Assembly (NCBI GenBank): GCA_947453295.1
Contig: CANGGD010000004.1
Span: forward strand, 1 to 48,372
Reading direction: 5' to 3'
Source of the DNA: Chitinophagaceae bacterium
GTDB taxonomy: Bacteria; Bacteroidota; Bacteroidia; Chitinophagales; Chitinophagaceae
DNA length: 48,372 bases
The position numbers were made by a program, and so were the translations under genes. Of the stretch, positions 34,338 to 43,032 are shown in pieces (positions within the stretch are counted from its first letter, which is position 1; every line of letters begins with the position of its first letter). Under the pieces are notes generated by a model, which saw only the letters and a list, made by a program, of their open reading frames with translations, had not been told where the DNA came from and ran no database searches.

Positions 34338-35216
34338 TTATCTGATAACTACTTTATGATTCTTAAAAGTGAAAAGCCTCACTCCTATTAGCTTTTCAAT
34401 CCAATACAAAACCCTGTATTTAAATTTCATTTTCTTTTTTGAAATATCTAATTCGATATGCCAGTTTTTTTGTGCTATTCTTTTTTTCATTACTTCTGGG
34501 TGTGTTCCAGAAAATTTCTTCAAAGCATCAAACTCTTTAAAATTAAAATAATTCTCTGTTTGTCGGAAACCCTCTACAGACGCATCATTATCATTCCAAA
34601 ATTCAACAACAGACTTCTGTTTTATTTTCATTCGTTCCGGACTTTTTACCCAACCATAATGATATACAAAGGCATCTATTTTTGCAACATTTATCTTTTG
34701 ATTGTTTTTCCTGAAACCCTGAGCATCACGGTATGAAAGTATGCCACAATTATTTCTAATAATTCTTGTTTCTACATTGTACCACTTTCTGCTGTCTCCT
34801 ACATAATCATAAGTGCCATAAAAATGAAGGTAATTAAACAACAATCCCTCTATTTTTTTGTTATGTAGATATTTTTCAGATGCATTTAAAATTCCTTTAT
34901 GATACTTTTCATGAATCGCCTCATCTCCCTGTATATAAAAAATCCAATCCGTATCCTCCGAAACATGAGCCAATGCCTTATTAGTCTCAACCGCTAAAAT
35001 ACGACCCTCGGTTCTGATGTTTTTATCCCATACTGAATGAACAATTTTGATTTTAGGTGAGTGGATTGACTTTATTAACTCTATCGTTTCATCTTCACTA
35101 TCTCCAATAGATACAATCATTTCATCCACCACCGGAAGTATAGATTCTATAGCTTCCACAATGGGATAGTCATTGATGATTGCATTTTTTATTATGGTAA
35201 CTCCTGTAATTTTCAT
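34338..35216 (-). CDS. Glycosyltransferase family 2-like protein
   Basis: The 292 residues start MKITGVTIIKNAIINDYPIV, the usual first strand of a GT2 GT-A fold; VDEMIVSIGDSEDETIELI follows and DWIFYIQGDEAIH (about 91-103) provides the acidic metal-binding motif in a QGDE form. No membrane helices are evident. Proteins of this type often act in lipopolysaccharide or capsule synthesis, but the substrate cannot be read from the sequence. It lies within the adk-led minus-strand run, 36 bp downstream of the small membrane protein gene. Confidence 0.8.
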   Translation of the reverse strand: MKITGVTIIKNAIINDYPIVEAIESILPVVDEMIVSIGDSEDETIELIKSIHSPKIKIVHSVWDKNIRTEGRILAVETNKALAHVSEDTDWIFYIQGDEAIHEKYHKGILNASEKYLHNKKIEGLLFNYLHFYGTYDYVGDSRKWYNVETRIIRNNCGILSYRDAQGFRKNNQKINVAKIDAFVYHYGWVKSPERMKIKQKSVVEFWNDNDASVEGFRQTENYFNFKEFDALKKFSGTHPEVMKKRIAQKNWHIELDISKKKMKFKYRVLYWIEKLIGVRLFTFKNHKVVIR

Positions 35217-35252
35217 TTAGTGTGATAGACTATAAGAATTTAATTTTTATAC

Positions 35253-35552
35253 TCACTTCTTCAACAAGATTACCAATAAAGTCACCAAGTTTAAAAATAA
35301 AGAAAATAAATTTTTTGATCTTGTTGGATAGCCTTCCTTTTTCCAACTAAAAATAGATACCAAAGGAAGTACAAATAACAATATCACCATTGGCAACCAC
35401 GCTATTTCATATACAGCACTTAAAAAAGCAAAATCATAAATTTTTATCCATAAAGGCACAAACCAGTAAAGCGCTGCTACAATTGAAACGTAGGGTAAAT
35501 AATTGGCTTTTATTTTTTGTAGAAAGTTCATGTCCTTTTTTAGTTGATACAT
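35253..35552 (-). CDS. Small membrane protein, unknown function
   Basis: A 99-residue hydrophobic protein with about three predicted membrane helices (about 19-38, 42-64 and 79-96) and short basic loops (WKKEGYPTRSK). No family is recognised. Its ATG overlaps the stop of the preceding SDR gene (TAATG), indicating translational coupling; Met8 is a possible alternative start. The close packing suggests it belongs to the same transcript as the SDR and the glycosyltransferases. Confidence 0.65.
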   Translation of the reverse strand: MYQLKKDMNFLQKIKANYLPYVSIVAALYWFVPLWIKIYDFAFLSAVYEIAWLPMVILLFVLPLVSIFSWKKEGYPTRSKNLFSLFLNLVTLLVILLKK

Positions 35553-36277
35553 TATTGATTATTCATTCTATCAAAAGCAATTTGTATTTGCTCCGGGCCA
35601 GCCTTAGACATCGCATCACTCATTCCAAATGTAAGTGTTGTTTTGCCTTCTTTTAATTGGTTATAAATAGATGCAATTAATTCGCTTACAGGTGGTGCGT
35701 AGTCATGTAAACCCTTTCCTCCTAAATCAGTGTTTATAGCTGGCGGTATTAATTCAATCACTTCAATATTTTTAGCTTCCAACTCTTTTTTCATTGACAT
35801 GGTAAATGAATGAAAAAATGCTTTTGTAGCAGAATATACAGCTACTTTAGTGAGTGGACAAAAAGACAAACCTGAAGTAACATTCATTATTGTTGATAAT
35901 TGATTCAACTTGATAAATAGAGAGGTTAAATGAATAGGCGCTTCAATATTTATGGCGATTTCATTTTTAGCTTTACTAAAAAAATCTTCTTGTTCAACTG
36001 TTACCCAATTTTGTATTCCAGCATTGTTTATTAAAACATTTACATCTGAATGACATTCTTTTATCCATTCAAATAATCGCACCCTTTCTTCTTCTTTGGA
36101 TAAATCGCATTCTCTTGTAACTACAGAAGGATGTTTTTGCTGCAACTGTTCTAATATTTCTTTTCTTCTTCCGCACACAATTACAGAATTCTTTTCACTT
36201 AAAAACATTTCTGTCAAACCCAACCCTATTCCACTTGCTCCGCCTGTAATGAGTATTTTGTTTCCTGTAATTTTCAT
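35552..36277 (-). CDS. Short-chain dehydrogenase/reductase (DltE-like)
   Basis: A classical SDR of 241 residues. The cofactor-binding motif is ILITGGASGIGLGLTEMF (about 9-26), followed by VLINNAGIQNW and the active-site YSATKAFFHSF (YxxxK), with the catalytic Ser in NVTSGLSF. The basic residues after the first strand (CGRRKE) suggest NADP(H). It resembles the DltE/YhdF-like group annotated in Bacteroidota; substrate is unknown. Upstream neighbours are acyl-CoA enzymes, so a fatty-acid-related oxidoreductase is possible. Confidence 0.88.
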   Translation of the reverse strand: MKITGNKILITGGASGIGLGLTEMFLSEKNSVIVCGRRKEILEQLQQKHPSVVTRECDLSKEEERVRLFEWIKECHSDVNVLINNAGIQNWVTVEQEDFFSKAKNEIAINIEAPIHLTSLFIKLNQLSTIMNVTSGLSFCPLTKVAVYSATKAFFHSFTMSMKKELEAKNIEVIELIPPAINTDLGGKGLHDYAPPVSELIASIYNQLKEGKTTLTFGMSDAMSKAGPEQIQIAFDRMNNQ

Positions 36278-36319
36278 GTTGTAAAAATATTTTTTGATAG
36301 GTTTAATTCAGACCGGTTT

Positions 36320-37093
36320 TTATTTTTTTGATTTAAATTGTTCAATAGCGTTTCTTGTAAATTCACTTAAAACGAGTCTGCCACTAATTGCTGCTCTTTC
36401 TTTTAATAATGCATCCCAATGCTCGGTGCCTTTCCAAAAAACAGTTTTTAATTCGCGCATGGCTTCAGGACTTGATTTTGAGAGTTTAGAAGATAATTTG
36501 ACAACCGCATCATTTAGATTTTCTACAGTGCTATGTAGTTCTGAAAACAAGCCGTTTTGATATGCCCACTGGCTTGAACGCCACGAACTCGCATCTATTG
36601 AAAGTGTTGTGAAGGCGCTTGTTCCCATTTTTCTTTCCACTGCTGGCCCTACTACAAATGGCCCTATTCCTACAGCTAATTCACTAAGTTTAACATCTGC
36701 AGTGTCTAACGCTATTGCATAATCGGCGGCAGCGGCTAATCCAACTCCACCGCCAACACATTTTCCTTGTATACGAGCAATTACAAATTTTTGACAGGTG
36801 CGGATTGCATTAATAACATTTGCAAATCCACTAAAAAAAGTAAGCCCTTTTTCCTCAGAACTAATTTGCATTAACTCATCAAAGGATGCACCCGCACAAA
36901 AAGATTTTTCGCCATAACTTTTTAAAACTATAACGGTTGTAGACGTATCCTTTCCAGCCTCTTGTATAGCCGTGGCTAAAGATTGTAAAATCGCTGCTGG
37001 CAAAGAATTACTTTGAGGGTGATAAAACTCAATTGTGGTAATGCCCTGTTCATTTACAGCTGTAACATAACCATCAGGATAAGTTGTATTCAT
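36320..37093 (-). CDS. Enoyl-CoA hydratase/isomerase family protein
   Basis: A crotonase-fold enzyme of 257 residues. KSYGEKSFCAGASFDEL forms the first oxyanion-hole segment and ARIQGKCVGGGVGLAAAADYAIA the second; KLSELAVGIGPFVVG holds the acidic residue region used for hydration or isomerisation. It starts 4 bp downstream of the paaZ-like gene, so the two are co-translated or at least co-transcribed. In phenylacetate catabolism PaaF or PaaG belongs to this fold; whether this one acts there is open. Confidence 0.88.
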   Translation of the reverse strand: MNTTYPDGYVTAVNEQGITTIEFYHPQSNSLPAAILQSLATAIQEAGKDTSTTVIVLKSYGEKSFCAGASFDELMQISSEEKGLTFFSGFANVINAIRTCQKFVIARIQGKCVGGGVGLAAAADYAIALDTADVKLSELAVGIGPFVVGPAVERKMGTSAFTTLSIDASSWRSSQWAYQNGLFSELHSTVENLNDAVVKLSSKLSKSSPEAMRELKTVFWKGTEHWDALLKERAAISGRLVLSEFTRNAIEQFKSKK

Positions 37094-37097
37094 TGAA

Positions 37098-39176
37098 TCA
37101 AATTTTATTTTTCATTTGTACCATTGTTAAAATAGTTGCAATCCCCACCATTTCATCTTTATCATCAATCATTTCTACAAGCCACTTTACAATACCTTTT
37201 GGGATATCCGTTCCTCTAACCATTGGGATATCTGGATTAATTTCTTTTGTTTCTTGCGCTATTTTCTCTTTGCAGGTAAAGCGTATATATAAAGAGGAGC
37301 CGGCATACAAAGGCTTTGTGAATCTTAATTCATCTATCCCGTAATTTAACAACACAGGATTTTTTTCATAGCTGTCTACAAATAATCCTGCAGCAGCGCT
37401 CATGATGAAATACCCATGCGCAACTTGCTCTTCAAACATAGTTCCATTGAAATCTGTATCAATAAGATGCGCATAAAAATGATCGCCGCTTACATCAGCG
37501 AATTGGTCTATGTCTTGAGAGGTGATGAGTCGTTTCTCTGTGGTAATTTGATCACCTATTTGAAGTTCTTCAAAATATTTTCTGAACGGATGAATGCCAC
37601 TAGTAATTCCTTTGGCATTTTGCTGGTATACGTTACTGATAGCCGTAATCATTGAAGGAGAACCCTGAATAGCTGTTCTTTGTAAATAATGTTTAACGCC
37701 TCTCAATCCCCCCATTTCTTCTCCGCCTCCCGCTCTTCCAGGACCTCCATGCACCAACAATGGAAGTGGAGAACCATGTCCCGTACTTTCTTTTGCGCAT
37801 TCATTGTTTAATACCAATATTCTTCCGTGATGACTGGAAGCACCTAAGACATAATTTTTTGCTATCGAAGCATCATTGGTTACAATAGAAGAACACAAAC
37901 TTCCTTTTCCTTTTTTACTTAATTCAATAACATCGTCTGTGGTATTATATGGCATTATAGTACTTACGGGACCAAAAGCTTCTACCTCATGTGGTTCATT
38001 TGTTGAAAAAGGAGTTTGATTCATTAATAAAATTGGACTCATAAAAGCTCCAACTTTACTATCTCCATCCACAACGTCTACACTATCCAGTGACCCATAA
38101 ATAATTTGACTTGAGGCTAAAAGTTTTTGCACTTGTGCTTTTACTTCATTTCTTTGATCCATTCCTGCAAGCGCCCCCATTCTAACAGATTCATTTAATG
38201 GATTCCCAATCAACGTTTTGTTCAATTCAGAACACAATGATTTCCATACATCTTCTATTTTATTTTCGGGAACAAAAATCCTGCGTACAGCCGTACATTT
38301 TTGTCCTGCTTTTACCGTCATTTCTTTTTTTACTTCTTTAATAAACAAACTCCATTCTGGCATTTCAGGATTGATGTCATCACCTAAAACCATACAATTT
38401 AAAGAGTCCGCTTCCATATTAAAAGGAACACTTTCGGATATGATTTTTGGATGAGCTTTAAGTTTCATGCCTGTGTGTGCAGATCCTGTAAACGTAACTA
38501 CATCTTGAGATGTTACGTGATTAAGAATATCGCCGGCGCTTCCGCAAATTAATTGCAAAGCACCTTCAGGTAAAATTTTAGAATTAATGATTTCTCTAAC
38601 AACGGCCTCGGTTAAATAAGAAGTTACAGTAGCGGGCTTAACAACTGCGGGTACGCCAGCCAGTAAGTTGACTGCAATTTTTTCTAGCATTCCCCAAACT
38701 GGAAAATTATAAGCATTAATATGAACAGCTACTCCTTCTTTAGGGACCAAGATATGATGACCCATGAAAGTATTTTGCTTACTTAAAGAAATCGAATCGC
38801 CGTCTAAACAAAATGGCTCATCAGGTAATTTTCTTCTTAAAGAAGCATTTGAAAACAAATTACCTATACCGCCTTCAATATCAATCCAGCTGTCTATTTT
38901 TGTTGCTCCTGTTTGATAACTAATAGTATAAAATTTCTCTTTCCTTTCCATTAGATATAAAGCCAATGCTCGGAGCATTCGGCCTCTTTCCTGAAAAGTC
39001 ATTTTTCTTAAAGTCTTGTTGCCCTTATTTCGTGCGAAATCTAAAATAGAAGAAAAATCCAACCCGTTAGAAGTAGCAGCTACAAGGGGTTGTCCTGTTA
39101 CTGCATGATGTAATATTTGTCCATCCCCATCACCTTCAATCCATTTTCCTAAAACAAAATTGGCAAGCTTTTGCAT
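37098..39176 (-). CDS. paaZ: PaaZ-like bifunctional aldehyde dehydrogenase / MaoC-type hydratase
   Basis: In phenylacetate degradation PaaZ opens the oxepin-CoA ring with its hydratase domain and oxidises the resulting aldehyde with NADP+. The protein of about 692 residues has an N-terminal aldehyde dehydrogenase (VNLLAGVPAVVKPATVTSY, VTFTGSAHTG, MEADSLNCMVLG for the Glu, and VKAGQKCTAVRRIFVP with the catalytic Cys) and a C-terminal hot-dog MaoC domain (from about residue 545) with DVSGDHFYAHLI. Start is the ATG at 39176; a TTG six codons earlier is rejected. No paaABCDE or paaK genes are in the window, so the pathway is not proven. Confidence 0.88.
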   Translation of the reverse strand: MQKLANFVLGKWIEGDGDGQILHHAVTGQPLVAATSNGLDFSSILDFARNKGNKTLRKMTFQERGRMLRALALYLMERKEKFYTISYQTGATKIDSWIDIEGGIGNLFSNASLRRKLPDEPFCLDGDSISLSKQNTFMGHHILVPKEGVAVHINAYNFPVWGMLEKIAVNLLAGVPAVVKPATVTSYLTEAVVREIINSKILPEGALQLICGSAGDILNHVTSQDVVTFTGSAHTGMKLKAHPKIISESVPFNMEADSLNCMVLGDDINPEMPEWSLFIKEVKKEMTVKAGQKCTAVRRIFVPENKIEDVWKSLCSELNKTLIGNPLNESVRMGALAGMDQRNEVKAQVQKLLASSQIIYGSLDSVDVVDGDSKVGAFMSPILLMNQTPFSTNEPHEVEAFGPVSTIMPYNTTDDVIELSKKGKGSLCSSIVTNDASIAKNYVLGASSHHGRILVLNNECAKESTGHGSPLPLLVHGGPGRAGGGEEMGGLRGVKHYLQRTAIQGSPSMITAISNVYQQNAKGITSGIHPFRKYFEELQIGDQITTEKRLITSQDIDQFADVSGDHFYAHLIDTDFNGTMFEEQVAHGYFIMSAAAGLFVDSYEKNPVLLNYGIDELRFTKPLYAGSSLYIRFTCKEKIAQETKEINPDIPMVRGTDIPKGIVKWLVEMIDDKDEMVGIATILTMVQMKNKI

Positions 39177-39231
39177 AAATTTGATTTGATGCAAAGGTAT
39201 AGTTGCAGAGCTGTTTTAAACAATTATTTTT

Positions 39232-39810
39232 TTATTGGAAGATCGGGTCTATTTCATTAGAGATGCGATCAAAAATCTCGTCAATTGTTCCTTCTCCTTT
39301 TACCAAAACAACCTTATCGAATTGTTTGTAATGATCAGCTACTGCTGTTGTTTTTTGATGATATTCAGCAATTCTGTTTTTAATAATTGATTCGTCTGTG
39401 TCATCAGATCGGCCACTTGTTTGGCCTCTTTTCATTAAACGACCTACTAGCTCTTCTTCTCCCACTTCCAATGCTAACATTATATTTATAGGAGATTGTC
39501 TCATTTCCAATAATTTATCTAACGCCTCTGCTTGTGCAGCAGTTCGAGGAAATCCATCAAACAAAAATCCCTTTACTTCTGTATTTTGATCTAAAGCAGT
39601 ACTAATCATTCCAATCACAACTTCATCTGGAACTAATTGTCCTTTATCCATAAAATGCTTAGCTTCCAATCCCAACGGGGTTTGATGAGCTATTTGTGAC
39701 CTCAATAAATCTCCAGTACTTAGATGTTTTAAACTATATTTTGCTATTAGCTTTTCGCTTTGCGTACCTTTTCCGCTTCCCGGAGGACCAAATAAAATTA
39801 AATTGAACAT
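39232..39810 (-). CDS. adk: Adenylate kinase
   Basis: Adenylate kinase interconverts ATP plus AMP and two ADP. The 192 residues show LFGPPGSGKGTQSEKL (P-loop, about 5-20), HLSTGDLLRSQI, FLFDGFPRTAAQAEAL and MKRGQTSGRSDDTDE with a short LID, so this is the short-form enzyme common in several bacterial groups. It is the first gene of a minus-strand run of ten closely spaced genes reaching 30270. The promoter cannot be placed with confidence; a TACTTTGG-like sequence upstream is one base off the consensus spacing. Confidence 0.97.
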   Translation of the reverse strand: MFNLILFGPPGSGKGTQSEKLIAKYSLKHLSTGDLLRSQIAHQTPLGLEAKHFMDKGQLVPDEVVIGMISTALDQNTEVKGFLFDGFPRTAAQAEALDKLLEMRQSPINIMLALEVGEEELVGRLMKRGQTSGRSDDTDESIIKNRIAEYHQKTTAVADHYKQFDKVVLVKGEGTIDEIFDRISNEIDPIFQ

Positions 39811-40077
39811 ATTATATACTTGAAAATTGCATGTTTAACCGGAACCCAAAGTAGCTCCGCGATCGATAATCTGAAACATTCAAAATAACATGAAAACACA
39901 CGCGAAAGCTTTGGTTTGTAAAAATAGTAATTATCAATCATTTTTAAAAATCCATTGTAATATTTTAATTATAAACCAAGATATTGAATTTGTTTTTATG
40001 AATAAAGCTAAAATTATTGAGTTTTGTAATGAGGGGCCTAAACTTTACTTTTGCATTTTAAATTTAATCTCGTTAGA
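39811..40077. other. Divergent intergenic region adk / aminotransferase
   Basis: This 267-bp region holds a good plus-strand promoter (40023-40053) near its right end. The rest is AT-rich, with no RNA gene or repeat that I can support. A 63-codon frame at 39890-40081 would run across the promoter and is not considered coding. Confidence 0.5.
40023..40053 (+). promoter_or_regulatory. Promoter TTTG-N19-TACTTTTG for the aminotransferase gene
   Basis: TTTG at 40023-40026 and TACTTTTG at 40046-40053 with a 19-bp spacer are full matches to the Bacteroidota consensus. Transcription would start near 40060, about 18 nt before the ATG at 40078. Confidence 0.75.
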
Positions 40078-41343
40078 ATGAGTAGCAAAAAATTCAGCCA
40101 GTTAGCAGAAACACTTATTGCATCTGAAATTGTTAGACTAGGTAATCTCATTAAGGAAAAAATTAAATCCGGCGAGAAAATCTATAACTATACAATTGGA
40201 GATTTTGATTCAAAGGAATTTCCAATCCCCGTTGAATTAAAAAATGAAATTATTAACGCCTATGAGGAGGGGTTTACAACATATCCAATCGCAGATGGTG
40301 AATTAGACCTTAGACAAGCCATAGCCAGCTTCATAGAAAGGAAAGAAAACCTTAGCTATCTTCCTACTGAAATCCTTGTTTCAAATGGAGGTCGGCCGCT
40401 GATTTACTCAATATTCAGAAGCATTGTAGATAAGGGTGATAAAGTTATTTATCCTGTTCCGAGTTGGAATAACAATCATTACACACATTTTACAGATGGA
40501 GAACATATTCAAATCCAAGTAAATAAAGAGAATGACTTTTTACCTACTGCTGCTCAATTAGCGCCTCATATTAAAGGTGCCTCTTTATTAGCTTTGTGCT
40601 CACCACTTAACCCAACAGGCACTATATTTTCGAAAGAAGAATTAGAGGCTATATGCGATTTGGTAATTGCAGAAAATGAATCGAGAAAAGAAGATGAGAA
40701 AAAGCTTTATGTAATGTATGATCAAATATACTGGACCTTAACTTTTGGAGAAGCCGTTCATTATAATCCTGTTTCATTAAGGCCTAAAATGAAAGAGTAT
40801 ACTGTTTTTGTTGATGGTATAAGTAAAGCATTTGCAGCTACTGGCGTAAGAGTAGGTTGGTCAATGGGACCACAAGATTTAATAGCTAAGATGCGTGCAA
40901 TTAATAGCCATGTAGGATCGTGGGCACCAATGGCAGAACAAAAAGCCGTTGCAAAATATTTAAATAATCATGTTGCGGTTGATAGCTACTTATCTCATTT
41001 TAAAAACGAAATAGAATTCAGATTAAAAAAATTATACGAAGGATTTATTCAACTTCAAACAGAAGGATTTGCTATTGATGCAATTACTCCGCAAGCAGCA
41101 ATCTATTTAACCGTACAAATTAATGCAGTAAATCTGCAAACATCAAATGGGACAATACTTCAAACCCAATCTGATGTCACCAATTATATTTTAGATGAGG
41201 CAAAATTAGCAATGGTTCCCTTTGGGTTTTTTGGAGCAGATAGAGAAAGTTCTTGGTACAGAATAAGTGTTGGATGTTGTAAGAAAGAAGAAATTGAACT
41301 TGTAATTGAAAATCTAAGAATCGCATTAAAAAAATTGCATTAA
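40078..41343 (+). CDS. PLP-dependent class I/II aminotransferase
   Basis: A fold-type I aminotransferase of 421 residues. It shows NYTIGDFDSKEFPIP and the substrate loop TYPIADGELDLRQAI, then ALCSPLNPTGTIFSKEEL, YVMYDQIYWTLTF with the PLP-ring Asp and Tyr, and VDGISKAFAATGVRVGW with the Schiff-base Lys; the C-terminal SWYRISVGCC holds the carboxylate-binding Arg. It belongs to the aspartate/aromatic aminotransferase superfamily; amino acid preference cannot be read directly. ATG 40078 is chosen because the TTG at 40051 is part of the -7 element. Confidence 0.92.
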   Translation: MSSKKFSQLAETLIASEIVRLGNLIKEKIKSGEKIYNYTIGDFDSKEFPIPVELKNEIINAYEEGFTTYPIADGELDLRQAIASFIERKENLSYLPTEILVSNGGRPLIYSIFRSIVDKGDKVIYPVPSWNNNHYTHFTDGEHIQIQVNKENDFLPTAAQLAPHIKGASLLALCSPLNPTGTIFSKEELEAICDLVIAENESRKEDEKKLYVMYDQIYWTLTFGEAVHYNPVSLRPKMKEYTVFVDGISKAFAATGVRVGWSMGPQDLIAKMRAINSHVGSWAPMAEQKAVAKYLNNHVAVDSYLSHFKNEIEFRLKKLYEGFIQLQTEGFAIDAITPQAAIYLTVQINAVNLQTSNGTILQTQSDVTNYILDEAKLAMVPFGFFGADRESSWYRISVGCCKKEEIELVIENLRIALKKLH

Positions 41344-41594
41344 TTTTTACAGGATAAAAAAACGAAAGGTTGCTCACTTCGAATTCTTAGTAATTTCTTT
41401 ATTTCGAAGCTTGATTGTAAAACTTTCAATCTATTAAGATGAATGATTTCATGTGCCAATACAAAATTGTCAACTTGCTCTACTTCAAATAATAAGTCAT
41501 GAAGCCAACTTACCTCAAATTCAATGGCTTGGGGCGATTTAAACTCTTGCTTAATTAAAACAAGTAAGTCTCTATTTAATCTTTTATTTATCAT
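41340..41594 (-). CDS. Small hypothetical protein with HEIIH sequence
   Basis: An 84-residue frame with an ATG start, converging on and overlapping the aminotransferase stop by 4 bp. The product is helical and charged. It contains FVLAHEIIHLNRLKVL, an HExxH sequence as in zinc peptidases, but it is far shorter than a peptidase domain and no third ligand is evident, so the match may be chance. No family is recognised. Phased repeats lie between it and the next gene. It may be a real small gene, since it fills the gap well. Confidence 0.5.
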   Translation of the reverse strand: MINKRLNRDLLVLIKQEFKSPQAIEFEVSWLHDLLFEVEQVDNFVLAHEIIHLNRLKVLQSSFEIKKLLRIRSEQPFVFLSCKN

Positions 41595-41639
41595 GTTTTG
41601 TTTTTATAAAAGAATAAAATTTTAAAAAATCATTTTTTC

Positions 41640-41701
41640 TCAAATTAAAATTAAATTCGATTAGTAAATGTCAAATTAAAAAAACATAATGTCAAATAAA
41701 T
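41640..41701. repeat. Three phased TCAAATTAAA-type direct repeats
   Basis: TCAAATTAAA occurs at 41640-41649 and 41671-41680, and TCAAATAAAT at 41692-41701; spacings are 31 and 21 bp, close to three and two helical turns. The last two are also part of a longer match, ATGTCAAAT, at 41668 and 41689. The repeats lie in the divergent region between two genes, as operators do, but the sequence is AT-rich and chance cannot be excluded. Confidence 0.4.
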
Positions 41702-41711
41702 TAATAAGATT

Positions 41712-42737
41712 TTGATAAAATTTAATACGCAGCTTTTTTTTGATAGAGAGAAAAATATACTAATTTCTTTTCTTGATTGGGGTTTGGGGCATACCACAAG
41801 GTGTATTCCAATTATTCAAAAACTCATTTTAGAAGGTAAAAATGTGGTCGTTTTTTGTGATAAAAAGGCTGCAACAATAATAAAAGAGGAATTCCCACAA
41901 ATTGAAATCATTTTAATCCCAGGTTACAATATTAGTTACAGTAAAAAACCTTCTCTGTTCTTACTCAAAATAATTGGTCAGCTTCCTAAAATTATTAGAA
42001 GAATACTGCATGAGAAGAAAATTGTAAAAAACTACGCCCGAGCACATCAGGTTGATTTAATTATTAGCGACAATAGATTCGGGTTTCGAAACAAAAAAAT
42101 TAAATCTGTCATTATATCCCATCAATTATTAATAAAAACAGGTTTTTCTTGGCTAGATTCCTTTGTTCAGAGATTAAATTATTTTTTCATTAATCAATTT
42201 GATGAATGCTGGATTCCTGATATTGAAGAAAATGGCGGTTTGGCCGGAGAATTATCTCATCCAATTAAAAAACCACAAATTCCAATTCATTATTTAGGTG
42301 TCTTATCTAGGTTTAAACCTTTAAATATTCCACCAAAAATTAAATTAACTGTACTATTATCAGGCCCTGAACCTCAAAGAACCATTCTTGAAAAAATCAT
42401 TATTGATCAATTATGCCATATTATTGGGCCTATTGTCATTGTTAGAGGTTTGCCCAATCAAAAAGAAACGCTTTCCCTCAACCAATCAAATATTACTCAG
42501 TTTAATCATTTAAACAAGGCTGCCCTCAATGAACTTCTTTGTCAGTCGGAACAAATCCTTGCTCGGGCAGGATATTCAACTATCATGGACTTAGTGGTTT
42601 TGAATAAAAAAGCTATACTTATACCCACAAAAGGACAAACTGAGCAAGAGTTTCTGGCAAGGCATTTGTCTAATCATCCTTTATTTGTATTTGAGGAGCA
42701 AGACAAGTTAGATCTCAAAAATTTATTAAACTATTAG
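41712..42737 (+). CDS. MurG/GT28-like predicted glycosyltransferase
   Basis: A GT-B fold protein of 341 residues. The N-terminus reads ILISFLDWGLGHTTRCIPII, with the glycine-rich loop and His seen in GT28-like enzymes, and the C-terminus has ILARAGYSTIMDLVVLNKKAILIPTKGQTEQEFLA, matching the donor-site pattern of MurG-like UDP-sugar transferases. It is not MurG, which lies in the dcw cluster. Substrate is unknown; lipid or lipopolysaccharide glycosylation is possible. A TTG at 41712 is the first usable start and no ATG precedes the conserved region, so the start is uncertain by a few residues. Confidence 0.78.
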   Translation: MIKFNTQLFFDREKNILISFLDWGLGHTTRCIPIIQKLILEGKNVVVFCDKKAATIIKEEFPQIEIILIPGYNISYSKKPSLFLLKIIGQLPKIIRRILHEKKIVKNYARAHQVDLIISDNRFGFRNKKIKSVIISHQLLIKTGFSWLDSFVQRLNYFFINQFDECWIPDIEENGGLAGELSHPIKKPQIPIHYLGVLSRFKPLNIPPKIKLTVLLSGPEPQRTILEKIIIDQLCHIIGPIVIVRGLPNQKETLSLNQSNITQFNHLNKAALNELLCQSEQILARAGYSTIMDLVVLNKKAILIPTKGQTEQEFLARHLSNHPLFVFEEQDKLDLKNLLNY

Positions 42738-42779
42738 AAATCACCCTATTTAAACTAGAATTATTCATAATTTTGTGGC

Positions 42780-43010
42780 ATGTTAAAAATAATTATTGAG
42801 CTTTTTGTTTTCTATTTTATCTACAAACTTATTTTCGAATTCATAATCCCTGTTTATAATGCAACTAAACAAATGAAAAGGAAAATGAATGAGTTTCAAG
42901 ACCAAATGAATCATAATAATCAATTCGAAACACATCAAACGAATAAAAATACTCAACAAGAACCCAAAAAAGATTCAAGTGACTATATAGAATATGAGGA
43001 AATAAAATGA
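42780..43010 (+). CDS. Small membrane protein, DUF4834-like
   Basis: The 76-residue product has one N-terminal membrane helix (about 3-25, rich in Phe and Ile), then a positively charged helix (NATKQMKRKMNEFQDQM), a Gln/Asn-rich linker and an acidic C-terminal SSDYIEYEEIK. This pattern resembles DUF4834 proteins of Bacteroidota, which I recall also next to rimP. Function is unknown. A TAATTTTG element at 42768-42775 ends only 4 bp before the ATG, so if it acts as a promoter the transcript is nearly leaderless; no matching -33 element is seen. Confidence 0.7.
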   Translation: MLKIIIELFVFYFIYKLIFEFIIPVYNATKQMKRKMNEFQDQMNHNNQFETHQTNKNTQQEPKKDSSDYIEYEEIK

Positions 43011-43032
43011 TTTGATTAATTTTTTATTAGTA

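Noticed and set aside
29467-35216. Complete O-antigen or capsule locus
   Set aside because: Glycosyltransferases are present but no flippase, polymerase, exporter or nucleotide-sugar synthesis genes are seen, so a full locus cannot be claimed.
39890-40081. 63-codon frame between adk and the aminotransferase gene
   Set aside because: It runs across a full-consensus promoter and into the aminotransferase start; its translation shows no recognisable domain or signal.
41340-41594. Zinc metallopeptidase based on HEIIH
   Set aside because: The product is only 84 residues, has no evident third ligand or peptidase fold; HExxH arises by chance in helical proteins. Listed as hypothetical only.
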